NCBI GenBank assembly: GCA_027186245.1
Contig: CP114482.1
Span: 17,379,209 to 17,443,208 of the forward strand
Length of the DNA stretch: 64,000 nt
Source of the DNA: Coriaria nepalensis
Taxonomy: Eukaryota; Streptophyta; Magnoliopsida; Cucurbitales; Coriariaceae
Reading direction: 5' to 3'
Within the stretch, counting starts at the first letter, position 1. Each line of letters opens with the position of its first letter. Positions 25,961 to 39,359 of this stretch are shown piece after piece. The notes beneath the pieces were generated by a model. That model did no database searches, had not been told where the DNA came from, and saw only the letters and a list, made by a program, of their open reading frames with translations. The position numbers and the translations under genes were made by a program.

Positions 25961-26486
25961 TTGCAAGTTATGCATGAAAGTCGTGTCTTAAATGCACAAA
26001 TAGAATTGGTTCGAAGTGCTTCGGAACAATTTAATGATATGAAAAGACTGAATGATATGCTTTTTATGGCTAAAACAATGCATTGTTGTCTTCATAGATT
26101 AATTGCAAGTTATGTAAGAAAATCATATTTGAAGGGCGAAAATAGAATTCGTTCGACTTAATTTGAATGATTTAACGACTAGATGAGACTCAATGATCTC
26201 CCTTTAAGGCTAAACAAATGCATTGTTGCCTTCAATAGATCAACTGCAAATTATGCACCAAAAAGTCAGTTTAAACGCCGAATTTCATTCGAAGTGATTT
26301 AGAATGATTTACTGACTAAAAGAGACGCAATAGTATGACTTTAAGGCTAAAAAAATGGATAGTTGCCTTCAATAGATCAAACGCAAGTTATGCATGAAAG
26401 TCGTCTCTTTAATGCAAAAAATAGAATTGGTTCGAAGTGGCTTCCAAACGATGTAATGATATGAAAAGACTGAATGATATACTTTT
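25364..26486. other. Indel-rich patch inside homogenised HOR
   Basis: Roughly thirty differences from the other copies lie in about 1.1 kb, many of them single-base gains or losses. Examples are GACTTTTAAGCTAAAC for GACTTTAAGGCTAAAC, AAGGCCTAAAAC for ATGGCTAAAAC, GGGCAAAATAG for GGGCGAAAATAG, GCACGAAGTC for GCACGAAAGTC, CACCAAAAAGTCAG for CACAAAAGTCATG, GTGGCTTCC for GTGCTTCC, and ACTTTTTTATGG for GCTTTTTATGG. Flanking sequence on both sides is nearly identical to the other HOR copies. It looks like poorly polished consensus; a genuinely older or mutated segment is the alternative. Confidence 0.7.
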
Positions 26487-28068
26487 TTATGGCTAAAACA
26501 ATGCATTGTTGTCTTCAATAGATTAATTGCAAGTTATGTAAGAAAATCATGTTTGAAGGGCGAAAATAGAATTCGTTCGACTTAATTTAGAATGATTTAA
26601 CGACTAGAAGAGACTCATTGACATGACTTTAAGGCTAAACAAATATATTGTTGCCTTCAATAGATCAACTGCAAGTTATGCACGAAAGTCATGTTTAAAG
26701 GCCGAATTTTATTCGAAGTGATTTAGAATGATTTACTGCCTAAAAGAGACGCAATAATATGACTTTAAGGCTAAGAAAATGGATAGTTGCTTCAATAGAT
26801 CAATTGCAAGTTATGCATGAAAGTCGTGTCTTAAATGCAAAAAATAGAATTGGTTCGAAGTGCTTCCACACAATTGAATGATATGAAAAGACGGAATGAT
26901 ATGCTTTTTATGGCTAAAACAATGCATTGTTGTCTTCAATAGATTAATTGCAAGTTATGTAAGAAAATCATGTTTGAAGGGCGAAAATAGAATTCGTTCG
27001 ACTTAATTTTGAATGATTTAACGACTAGAAGAGACTCACTGATATGACTTTAAGGCTAAACAAATGCATTGTTGCCTTCAATAGATCAACTGCAAGTTAT
27101 GCACGAAAGTCATGTTTAAATGCCGAATTTAATTCGAAGTGATTTAGAATGATTTACTGACTAAAAGAGACGCAATAGTATGACTTTAAGGCTAAAAAAA
27201 TGGATAGTTGCCTTCAATAGATCAATTGGAAGTTATATATGAAAGTCGTTTCTTAAATGCAAAAAACAGAATTGGTTCGAAGTGCTTCCCAACAATTTAA
27301 TGATATGAAAAGACTAAATGATATGCTTTTTATGGCTAAAACAATGCATTGTTGTCTTCAATAGATTAATTGCAAGTTATGTAAGAAAATCATGTTTGAA
27401 GGGTGAAAATAGAATTCGTTCAACTTAATTTTGAATGGTTTAACGACTAGAAGAGACTCATTGACATGACTTTAAGGCTAAACAAATGCATTGTTGCCTT
27501 CAATAGATCAACTGCAAGTTATGCACGAAAGTCATGTTTAAAGGCCGAATTTCATTCGAAGCGATTTAGAATGATTTATTGACTAAAAGATATGCAAAAA
27601 TATGACATTAAGGTAAAAAAAATGCATAGTTGCCTTCAATAGATCAATTGCAAGTTATATATGAAAGTCGTGTCTTAAATGCACAAATAGAATTGGTTCG
27701 AAGTGCTTCCAAACAATTTAATGATATGAAAAGACTGAATGATATGCTTTTTATGGCTAAAACAATGCATTGTTGTCTTCAATAGATTAATTGCAAGTTA
27801 TGTAAGAAAATCATGTTTGAAGGGCGAAAATAGAATTCGTTCGACTTAATTTTGAATGATTTAACGACTAGAAGAGACTAATTGACATGACTTTAAGGCT
27901 AAACAAATGCATTGTTGCCTTCAATAGATCAACTGCAAGTTATGCACGAAAGTCATGTTTAAAGGCCGAATTTCATTCGAAGTGATTTAGAATGATTTAT
28001 TGACTAAAAGCGACACAATAATATGACTTTAAGGCTAAAAAAATGGATAGTTGCCTTCAATAGATCAA
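25961..28068. repeat. HOR 5-mer, copy 4 and right edge of zone II
   Basis: A fourth 5-mer. The E core at 25961-26160 matches the other copies. The next ~330 bp still belong to the indel-rich patch, and after about 26490 the match to the other 5-mers is again close. It is 2 bp longer than the others. The unit after it lacks the E markers, so the regular HOR stops here. Confidence 0.85.
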
Positions 28069-31000
28069 TTGCAAGTTATGCATGAAAGTCGTTTCTTAAA
28101 TGCAAAAATAGAATTGGTTCGAAGTGCTTCCAAACAATTTAATGATATGAAAAGACTGAATGATATGCTTTTTATGGCTAAAACAATGCATTGTTGTCTT
28201 CAATAGATTAATTGCAAGTTATGTAAGAAAATCATGTTTGAAGGGCGAAAATACAATTCATTCGACTTAATTTTGAATGATTTAACGACTAGAAGAGACT
28301 CACTGATATGACTTTAAGGCTAAACAAATGCATTCTTGCCTTCAATAGATCAACTGCAAGTTATGCACGAAAGTCATGTTTAAATGCCGTATTTAATGCG
28401 AAGTGATTTAGAATGATTTACTGACTAAAAGAGACGCAATAGTATGACTTTAAGGCTAAAAAAATGGATAGTTGCCTTCAATAGATCAATTGCAAATTAT
28501 GCATGAAAGTCGTGTCTTAAATGCAAAAAACAGAATTGGTTCGAAGTGCTTCCAAACAATTTAATGATATGAAAAGACTAAATGATATGCTTTTTATGGC
28601 TAAAACAATGCATTGTTGTCTTCAATAGATTAATTGCAAGTTATGTAAGAAAATCATGTTTGAAGGGTGAAAATAGAATTCGTTCGACTTAATTTAGAAT
28701 GATTTAACGACTAGAAGAGACTCATTGACACGACTTTAAGGCTAAACAAATGCATTGTTGCCTTCAATAGATCAACTGCAAGTTATGCACGAAAGTCATG
28801 TTTAAAGGCCGAATTTCATTCGAAGTGATTTAAAATGATTTATTGACTAAAAGCGACACAATAATATGACTTTAAGGCTCAAAAAATGGATAGTTGCCTT
28901 CAATAGATCAATTGCAAGTTATGCATGAAAGTCGTGTCTTAAATGCACAAATAGAATTGGTTCGAAGTGCTTCTAAACAATTTAATGATATGAAAAGACT
29001 GAATGATATGCTTTTTATGGCTAAAACAATGCATTGTTGTCTTCAATAGATTAATTGCAAGTTATGTAAGAAAATCATGTTTGAAGGGCGAAAATAGAAT
29101 TCGTTCGACTTAATTTAGAATGATTTAACGACTAGAAGAGACTCATTGACATGACTTTAAGGCTAAACAAATGCATTGTTGCCTTCAATAGATCAACTGC
29201 AAGTTATGCACGAAAGTCATGTTTAAAGGCCGAATTTCATTCGAAGTTATTTAGAATGATTTATTGACTAAAAGCGACACAATAATATGACTTTAAGGCT
29301 GAAAAAATGGATAGTTGCCTTCAACAGATCAATTGCAAGTTATGCATGAAAGTCGTGTCTTAAATGCACAAATAGAATTGGTTCGAAGTGCTTCTAAACA
29401 ATTTAATGATATGAAAAGACTGAATGATATGCTTTTTATGGCTAAAACAATGCATTGTTGTCTTCAATAGATTAATTGCAAGTTATGTAAGAAAATCATG
29501 TTTGAAGGGCGAAAATAGAATTCGTTCGACTTAATTTAGAATGATTTAACGACTAGAAGAGACTCATTGACATGACTTTAAGGCTAAACAAATGCATTGT
29601 TGCCTTCAATAGATCAACTGCAAGTTATGCACGAAAGTCATGTTTAAAGGCCGAATTTCATTCGAAGTTATTTAGAATGATTTATTGACTAAAAGCGACA
29701 CAATAATATGACTTTAAGGCTAAAAAAATGGATAGTTACCTTCAATAGATCAATTGCAAGTTATGCATGAAAGTCGTGTCTTAAATGCACAAATAGAATT
29801 GGTTCGAAGTCCTTCCAAACAATTTAATGATATGAAAAGACTAAATGATATGCTTTTTACGGCTAAAATAATGCATCGTTGTCTTCAATAGATTAATTGC
29901 AAGTTATGTAAGAAAATCATGTTTGAAAGGCGAAAATAGAATTCGTTTGATTTAATTTAGAATGATTTAACGACTAGAAGAGACTCATTGACATGACTTT
30001 AAGGCTAAACAAATGCATTGTTGCCTCCAATAGATCAACTGCATGTTATGCACGAAAGTCATGTTTAAAGGCCGAATTTCATTCGAAGTAATTTAGAATG
30101 ATTTACTGACTAAAAGAGAAGCAAAAATATGACTTTAAGGCTAAAAAAATGCATAGTTTCCTTCAATAGATCAATTGCAAGTTATGTATGAAAGTTGTGT
30201 CTTAAATGCACAAATACAATTGGTTCGAAGTGCTTCTAAACCATTTAATGATATGAGAAGACTGAATGATATGCTTTTTACGGCTAAAATATCGAATTGT
30301 TGTTTTCAATAGATTAATTGCAAGTTATGTAAGAAAATCATGTTTGAAGGGCGAAAATAGAATTCGTTCGACTTAATTTAGAATGATTTAATGACTAGAA
30401 GAGACTCATTGACGTGACTTTAAGGCTAAGCAAATGCATTGTTGCCTTCAATAGATCAACTGCAAGTTATGCACGAAAGTCATGTTTAAAGGCCGAATTT
30501 CATTCGATGTGATTTAGAATGATTTACTAACTAAAAGACACGCAATAATATGACTTTAAGGCTAAAAAAATGGATAATTGCCTTCAATAGATCAATTACA
30601 AGTTATGCATGAAAGTCGTGTCTTAAATGCAAAAATAGAATTGGTTCGAAGTGCTTCCAAACAATTTAATGATATGAAAAGACTGAATGATATGCTTTTT
30701 ACGGCTAAAATAATGCATCGTTGTCTTCAATAGATTAATTGCAAGTTATGTAAGAAAATCATGTTTGAAAGGCGAAAATAGAATTCGTTTGATTTAATTT
30801 AGAATGATTTAACGACTAGAAGAGACTCATTGACATGACTTTAAGGCTAAACAAATGCATTTTTGCCTTCAATAGATCAACTCCAAGTTATGCACGAAAG
30901 TCATGTTTAAAGGCCGAATTTCATTCGATGTGATTTAGAATGATTTACTAACTAAAAGACACGCAATAATATGACTTTAAGGCTAAAAAAATGGATAATT

Positions 31001-33521
31001 GCCTTCAATAGATCAATTACAAGTTATGCATGAAAGTTGTGCATTAAATGCAAAAAATAGAATTGGTTCGAAGTGCTTCCACACAATTTAATGATATGAA
31101 AAGACGGAATGATATGCTTTTTAAGGCTAAAATAATGCATTGTTGTCTTCAATAGATTAATTGCAATTTATGTAATAAAATCATGTCTGAAGGGCGAAAA
31201 TAGAATTCGTTCGACTTAATTTAGAACGATTTAACGACTAGAAGAGACTCATTGACGTGACTTCAAGGCTAAACAAATGCATTGTTGCCTTCAATAGATC
31301 AACTGCAAGTTATGCACGAAAGTCATGTTTAATGGCCGAATTTCATTCGAAGTGATTTAGAATGATTTACTGACTAAAAGAGACGCAATAATATGACTTT
31401 AAGGCTAAAAAAAATGGATAGTTGCCTTCAATAGATCAATTGCAAGTTATACATGGAAGTCGTGTCTTAAATGCAAAAAATAGAATTGGTTCGAAGTGCT
31501 TCCAACCAATTTATTGATATGAAAAGACTGAATGATATGCTTTTTATGGCTAAAACAATGCATTGTTGTTTCAATAGATTAATTGCAAGTTATGTATGAA
31601 AATCATGTTTGAAGGGCGAAAATAGAATTCGTTCGACTTAATTTAGAATGATTTATCGACTAGAAGAGACCCATTGACGTGACTTTAAGGCTAAACATAT
31701 GCATTGTTGCCTTCAATAGATCAACGGCAAGTTATGCACGAAAGTCATGTTTAATGGCCGAATTTCGTTCGAAGTGATTTAGAATGATTTACTGACTAAA
31801 AGAGACGCAATAATATGACTTTAAGGCTAAAAAAATGGATAGTTGCCTTTAATAGATCAATTACAATTTATGCATAAAAGTCGTGTCTTAAATGCAAAAA
31901 TAGAATTGGTTCGAAGTGCTTCCAAACAATTTAATGATATGAAAAGACTGAATGATATGCTTTTTATGGCTGAAACAATGCATTGTTGTCTTCAATAGAT
32001 TAATTGCAAGTTATGTAAGAAAATCATGTTTGAATGGCGAAAATAGAATTCGTTCGACTTAATTTAGAATGATTTAACGACTAGAAGAGACTCATTGACA
32101 TGACTTTAAGGCTAAACAAATGCATTGTTGCCTTCAATAGATCAACTGCAAGTTATGCACGAAAGTCATGTTTAAAGGCCGAATTTCATTCGAAGTGATT
32201 TAGAATGATTTACTGGCTAAAAGAGACGTAAAAATATGACTTTAAGGCTAAAAAAATGCATAGTTGCCTTCAATAGATCAATTGCAAGTTATGTATGAAA
32301 GTCGTGTCTCAAATGCACAAATAGAATTGATTCGAAATGCTTCCAAATAATTTAATGATATGAAAAGACTGAATGATATGCTTTTTAAGGCTAAAATAAT
32401 GCATTGTTGTCTTCAATAGATTAATTGCAAGTTATGTAATAAAATCATGTTTGAAGGGCAAAAATAGAATTCGTTCGACTTAATTTCGAATGATTTAACG
32501 ACTAGAAGAGACTCATTGACGTGACTTTAAGGCTAAACAAATGCATTGTTGCCTTCAATAGATCAACTGCAAGTGATGCACGAAAGTCATGTTTAATGGC
32601 CGAATTTCATTCGAAGTAATTTAGAATGATTTACTGACTAAAAGAGACGCAATAATATGACTTTAAGGCTAAAAAAATGGATAGTTGCCTTCAATAGATC
32701 AATTACAAGTTATGCATGAAAGTCGTGTCTTAAATGCAAAAATAGAATTTGTTCGGAGTGCTTCCAAACAATTTAATGATATGAAAAGACTGAATGATAT
32801 GCTTTTTATGGCTAAAACAATGCATTGTTGTCTTCAATAGATTAATTGCAAGTTATGCAAGAAAATCATGTTTGAATGGCGAAAATAGAATTCGTTCGAC
32901 TTAATTTAGAATGATTTAACGACTAGAAGAGAATCATTGACCTGACTTTAAGGCTAAACAAATGCATTGTTGCCTTCAATAGATCAACTGCAAGTTATGC
33001 ACGAAAGTCATGTTTAAAGGCCGAATTTCATTCGAAGTGATTTAGAATGATTTACTGACAAAAAGAGACGCAAAAATATGACTTTAAGGCTAAAAAAATG
33101 CATAGTTGCCTTCAATAGATCAATTGCAAGTTATGTATGAAAGTTGTGTCTTAAATGCACAAATAGAATTGGTTCGAAGTGCTTCTAAACAATTTAATGA
33201 TATGAGAAGACTGAATGATATGCTTTTTAAGGCTAAAATATCGAATTGTTGTCTTCAATAGATTAATTGCAAGTTATGCAAGAAAATCATGTTTGAATGG
33301 CGAAAATAGAATTCGTTCGACTTAATTTAGAATGATTTAACGACTAGAAGAGAATCATTGACCTGACTTTAAGGCTAAACAAATGCATTGTTGCCTTCAA
33401 TAGATCAACTGCAAGTTATGCACGAAAGTCATGTTTAAAGGCCGAATTTCATTCGAAGTGATTTAGAATGATTTACTCACTAAAAGAGAGGTAAAAATAT
33501 GACTTTAAGGCTAAAAAAATG

Positions 33522-33807
33522 CATAGTTGCCTTCAATAGATGAATTGCAAGTTATACATGGAAGTCGTGTCTTAAATGCAAAAAATAGAATTGGTTCGAA
33601 GTGCTTCCAAACAATTTAATGATATGAAAAGACTGAATGATATGCTTTTTATGGCTAAAACAATGCATTGTTGTCTTCAATAGATTAATTCCAAGTTATG
33701 TAAGAAAATCATGTTTGAAGGGCAAAAATAGAATTCGTTCGACTTAATTTAGAATGATTTACTGACTAAAAGAGAAGCAATAATATGACTTTAACGCTAA
33801 AAAAATG
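33522..33807. repeat. Short C/A hybrid unit, copy 1 (286 bp)
   Basis: B is followed by a hybrid subunit that runs as C through CTTAATTTAGAATGATTTA (to about 33761) and continues as A with CTGACTAAAAGAG, then AACGCTAAAAAAATGC. The switch lies in the GATTTAGAATGATTTA-type block that A and C share. The next B begins with the rare CATAGTTCCC at 33808. Confidence 0.85.
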
Positions 33808-36756
33808 CATAGTTCCCTTCAATAGATCAATTGCAAGTTATGCATGAAAGTCGTGTCTTAAATGCAAAAATAGAATTGGTTCGAAGTACTTCCAAACAAT
33901 TTAATGATATGAAAAGACTGAATGATATGCTTTTTATGGCTAAAACAATGCATTGTTGTCTTCAATAGATTAATTGCAAGTTATGTAAGAAAATCATGTT
34001 TGAAGGGCGAAAATAGAATTCGTTCGACTTAATTTAGAATGATTTAACGACTAGAAGAGACTCATTGACGTGACTTTAAGGCTAAACAAATGCATTGTTG
34101 CCTTCAATAGATCAACTGCAAGTTATGCACGAAAGTCATGTTTAAAGGCCGAATTTCATTCGAAGTGATTTAGAATGATTTACTGACTAAAAGAGACGCA
34201 ATAATATGACTTTAAGGCTAAAAAAACGGATAGTTGCCTTCAATAGATCAATTGCAAGTTTTGTATGAAAGTTGTGTCTTAAATGCACAAATAGAATTGG
34301 TTCGAAGTGCTTCTAAACAATTTAATGATATGAGAAGATTGAATGATATGCTTTTTAAGGCTAAAATAATGAATTGTTGTCTTCAATAGATTAATTGGAA
34401 GTTATGTAAGAAAATCATGTTTGAAGGGCGAAAATAGAATTCGTTCGACTTAATTTAGAATGATTTAACGACTAGAAGAGACTCATTGACATGACTTTAA
34501 GGCTAAACAAATGCATTGTTGCCTTCAATAGATCAACTGCAAGTTATGCACGAAAGTTATGTTTAAAGGCCAAATTTCGTTCGAAGTGATTTAGAATGAT
34601 TTACTGCCTAAAAGAGACGCAATAATATGATTTTAAGGCTTAAAAAATGGATAGTTGCTTTCAATAGATCAATTGCAAGTTATGTATGAAAGTTGTGTCT
34701 TAAATGCACAAATAGAATTGGTTCGAAGTGCTTCTAAACAATTTAATGATATGAGAAGATTGAATGATTTGCTTTTTAAGGCTAAAATAATGAATTGTTG
34801 TCTTCAATAGATTAATTGGAAGTAATGTAAGAAAATCACGTTTGAAGGGCGAATATAGAATTCGTTCGACTTAATTTAGAATGATTTAACGACTAGAAGA
34901 GACTCATTGACATGACTTTAAGGCTAAACAAATGCATTGTTGCCTTCAATAGATCAACTGCAAGTTACGCACGAAAGTTATGTTTAAAGGCCGAATTTCG
35001 TTCGAAGTGATTTAGAATGATTTACTGCCTAAAAGAGACGCAATAATATGACTTTAAGGGTAAAAAAATGCATAATTGCCTTCAATAGATCAATTGCAAG
35101 TTATCCATGAAAGTCGTGTCTTAAATGCAAAAATAGAATTGGTTCGAATTGCTTCCAAACAATTTAATGATATGAAAAGACTGAATGATACGCTTTTTAT
35201 GGCTAAAACAATGCATTGTTGTCTTCAATAGATTAATTGCAAGTTATGTAAGAAAATCATGTTTGAAGGGCGAAAATAGGATTCGTTCGACTTAATTTAG
35301 AATGATTTAATGACTAGAAGAGACTCATTGACATGACTTTCAGGCTAAACAAATGCATTGTTGCCTTCAATAGATCAACTGCAAGTTATGCACGAAAGTC
35401 ATGTTTAAAGGCCGAATTTCGTTCGAAGTGATTTAGAATGATTTACTGACTAAAAGACACGCAAAAATATGACTTTAAGGCTAAAAAAATACATAGTTGC
35501 CTTCAATAGATCAATTGCAAGTTATGTATGAAAGTTGTGTCTTAAATGCACAAATAGAATTGGTTCGAAGTGCTTCTAAACAATTTAATGATATGAGAAG
35601 ATTGAATAATATGCTTTTTATAGCTAAAACAATGCATTGTTGTCTTCAATAGATTAATTGCAAGTTATGTAAGAAAATTATATTTGAAGGGCGAAAATAG
35701 AATTCGTTCGACTTAATTTAGAATGATTTAACGACTAGAAGAGACTCATTGACGTGACTTTAAGGCTAAACAAATGCATTGTTGCCTTCAATAGATCAAC
35801 TGCAAGTTACGCACGAAAGTTATGTTTAAAGGCCGAATTTCGTTCGGAGTGATTTAGAATGATTTACTGACTAAAAGAGACGCAATAATATGACTTTAAG
35901 GCTAAAAAAATGCATACTTGCCTTCAATAGATCAATTGCAAGTTATGCTTGAAAGTAGTGTCTTAAATGCAAAAATAGAATTGGTTCGAAGTGCTTCAAA
36001 ACAATTTAATGATATGAAAAGACTGAATGATATGCTTTTTATAGCTAAAACAATGCATTGTTGTCTTCAATAGATTAATTGCAAGTTATGTAACAAAATC
36101 ATGTTTGAAGGGCGAAAATAGACTTCGTTCGACTTAATTTAGAATGATTTAACGACTAGAAGAGACTCATTGACATGACTTTAAGGCTAAACAAATGCAT
36201 TGTTGCCATCAGTAGATCAACTGCAAGTGATGCACGAAAGTCATGTTTAATGGCCGAATTTCATTCGAAGTGATTTAGAATGATTTACTGACTAAAAGAG
36301 ACGCAATAATATGACTTTAAGGCTAAAAAAAATGGATAGTTGCCTTCAATAGATCAAACGCAAGTTATGCATGAAAGTCGTGTCTTAAATGCAAAAAACA
36401 GAATTGGTCCGAAGTGCTTCCAAACAATTTAATGATATGAAAAGACTGAATGATATGCTTTTTATGGCTAAAACAATGCATTGTTGTCTTCAATAGATTA
36501 ATTGCAAGTTATGTAAGAAAATCATGTTTGAATGGCGAAAATAGAATTCGTTCGACTTAATTTAGAATGATTTAACGACTAGAAGAGAATCATTGACCTG
36601 ACTTTAAGGCTAAACAAATGCATTGTTGCCTTCAATAGATCAACTGCAAGTTATGCACGAAAGTCATGTTTAAAGGCCGAATTTCATTCGAAGTGATTTA
36701 GAAGGATTTACTGGCTAAACGAGACGTAAAAATATGACTTTAAGGCTAAAAAAATG

Positions 36757-37042
36757 CATAGTTGCCTTCAATAGATCAATTGCAAGTTATACATGGAAGT
36801 CGTGTCTTAAAGGCAAAAAATAGAATTGGTTCGAAGTGCTTCCAAACAATTTAATGATATGAAAAGACTGAATGATATGCTTTTTATGGCTAAAACAATG
36901 CATTGTTCTCTTCAATAGATTAGTTGCAAGTTATGTAAGAAAATCATGTTTGAAGGGCGAAAATAGAATTCGTTCGACTTAATTTAGAATGATTTACTGA
37001 CTAAAAGAGACGCAATAATATGACTTTAACGCTAAAAAAATG
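36757..37042. repeat. Short C/A hybrid unit, copy 2 (286 bp)
   Basis: Same C-to-A switch, near 36991, and same linked markers (AACGCTAAAAAAATGC, CATAGTTCCC, GAAGTACTTCC) as the copy at 33.5 kb, 3235 bp downstream of it. This indicates one deletion event later copied. Confidence 0.85.
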
Positions 37043-38726
37043 CATAGTTCCCTTCAATAGATCAATTGCAAGTTATGCATGAAAGTCGTGTCTTAAATGC
37101 AAAAATAGAATTGGTTCGAAGTACTTCCAAACAATTTAATGATATGAAAAGACTGAATGATATGCTTTTTATGGCTAAAACAATGCATTGTTGTCTTCAA
37201 TAGATTAATTGCAAGTTATGTAAGAAAATCATGTTTGAAGGGCGAAAATAGAATTCGTTCGACTTAATTTAGAATGATTTAACGACTAGAAGAGACTCAT
37301 TGACGTGACTTTAAGGCTAAACAAATGCATTGTTGCCTTCAATAGATCAACTGCAAGTTATGCACGAAAGTCATGTTTAATGGCCGAATTTCATTCGAAG
37401 TGATTTAGAATGATTTACTGACTAAAAGAGACGCAATAATATGACTTTAAGGCTAAAAAAATGGATAGTTGCCTTCAATAGATCAATTGCAAGTTATGCA
37501 TGAAAGTTGTGTCTTAAATGCACAAATAGAATTGGTTCGAAGTGCTTCTAAACAATTTAATGATATGAGAAGACTGAATGATATGCTTTTTATGGCTAAA
37601 AGAATGCATCGTTGTCTTCAATAGATTAATTGCAAGTTATGTAAGATAATCATGTTTGAAGGGCGAAAATAGAATTCGTTCGACTTAATTTAGAATGATT
37701 TAACGACTAGAAGAGACTCATTGACATGACTTTAAGGTTAAACAAATGCATTGTTGCCTTCAATAGATCAACTGCAAGTTATGCACGAAAGTCATGTTTA
37801 AAGGACGAATTTCATTCGAAGTGATTTAGAATGATTTACCGACTAAAAGAAACGCAAAAATATGACTTTAAGGCTAAAAAAATGCATAGTTGCCTTCAAT
37901 AGATCAATTGCAAGTTATGTATGAAAGTTGTGTTTTAAATGCACAAATAGAATTGGTTCGAAGTGCTTCTAAAAAATTTAATGATATGGGAAGACTGAAT
38001 GATATGCTTTTTATGGCTAAAATAATGAATTGTTGTCTTCAATAGATTAATTGCAAGTTATGTAAGAAAATCATGTTTGAATGGCGAAAATAGAATTCGT
38101 TCGACTTAATTTAGAATGATTTAACGACTAGAAGAGAATCATTGACCTGACTTTAAGGCTAAACAAATGCATTGTTGCCTTCAATAGATCAACTGCAAGT
38201 TATGCACGAAAGTCATGTTTAAAGGACGAATTTCATTCGAAGTGATTTAGAATGATTTACCGACTAAAAGAGACGCAAAAATATGACTTTAAGGCTTAAA
38301 AAATGCATAGTTGCCTTCAATAGATCAATTACAAGTTATGCATGAAAGTCGTGTCTTAAATGCAAAAATAGAATTGGTTCGAAGTGCTTCCAAACAATTT
38401 AATGATATGAAAAGACTGAATGATATGCTTTTTATGGCTAAAACAATGCATTGTTGTCTTCAATAGATTAATTGCAAGTTATGTAAGAAAATCATGTTTG
38501 AATGGCGAAAATAGAATTCGTTCGACTTAATTTAGAATGATTTAACGACTAGAAGAGAATCATTGACCTGACTTTAAGGCTAAACAAATGCATTGTTGCC
38601 TTCAATAGATCAACTGCAAGTTATGCACGAAAGTCATGTTTAAAGGACGAATTTCATTCGAAGTGATTTAGAATGATTTACCGACTAAAAGAGACGCAAA
38701 AATATGACTTTAAGGCTAAAAAAATG

Positions 38727-39011
38727 CATAGTTGCCTTCAATAGATCAATTACAAGTTATGCATGAAAGTCGTGTCTTAAATGCAAAAATAGAATTGGTT
38801 CGAAGTGCTTCCAAACAATTTAATGATATGAAAAGACTGAATGATATGCTTTTTATGGCTAAAACAATGCATTGTTCTCTTCAATAGATTAGTTGCAAGT
38901 TATGTAAGAAAATCATGTTTGAAGGGCGAAAATAGAATTCGTTCGACTTAATTTAGAATGATTTACTGACTAAAAGAGACGCAATAATATGACTTTAACG
39001 CTAAAAAAATG
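38727..39011. repeat. Short C/A hybrid unit, copy 3 (285 bp)
   Basis: Third copy of the same hybrid, with the switch near 38960 and the same downstream markers. It lies 1969 bp after the second copy, which equals five 421-bp units minus one 136-bp subunit. Like copy 2, the preceding C start reads CATTGTTCTC and TTAGTTGCAAG. Confidence 0.85.
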
Positions 39012-39359
39012 CATAGTTCCCTTCAATAGATCAATTGCAAGTTATGCATGAAAGTCGTGTCTTAAATGCAAAAATAGAATTGGTTCGAAGTACTTCAAAA
39101 CAATTTAATGATATGAAAAGACTGAATGATATGCTTTTTATGGCTAAAATAATGCATTGTTGTCTTCAATAGATTAATTGCAAGTTATGTAATAAAATCA
39201 TGTTTGAAGGGCGAAAATAGAATTCGTTCGACTTAATTTAGAATGATTTAACGACTAGAAGAGACTCATTGACATGAATTTAAGGCTAAACAAATGCATT
39301 GTTGCCTTCAATAGATCAACTGCAAGTTATGCACGAAAGTCATGTTTAAAGGCCGAATT

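Larger units (their letters stand above)
12360..28068. repeat. Zone II: homogenised 3-mer/5-mer HOR block
   Basis: About 37 units arranged as higher-order repeats whose copies are almost identical. A marked unit, called E here, carries AAAGGGAAAGTTACC, GTGCTTCGGAACAA, a 1-bp deletion (TCTTCATAGATT for TCTTCAATAGATT) and AAATCATATTTG. It recurs at anchors 13330, 15436, 16699, 18805, 20068, 21331, 23437, 24700 and 25961. Spacings are 2106 or 1263 bp, that is 5 or 3 units. The left edge (12.36-13.3 kb) holds the last two units of a 3-mer without its E. After 28.07 kb only diverged relatives continue. Confidence 0.92.

Noticed and set aside
13330..26161. Open frames of 66-72 codons on the forward strand in each E unit (nine copies)
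   Set aside because: They arise because subunit B is open in one frame and a 1-bp deletion removes the usual TAG in C. Most begin at TTG, they lie inside a satellite unit, and they copy the repeat exactly. No domain, signal or coding pattern is visible.
12360..28068. Bacterial repeat-protein gene or phase-variable locus
   Set aside because: The 421-bp unit length is not a multiple of three, and every unit has stops in all forward frames, so the array cannot encode a repeat protein.
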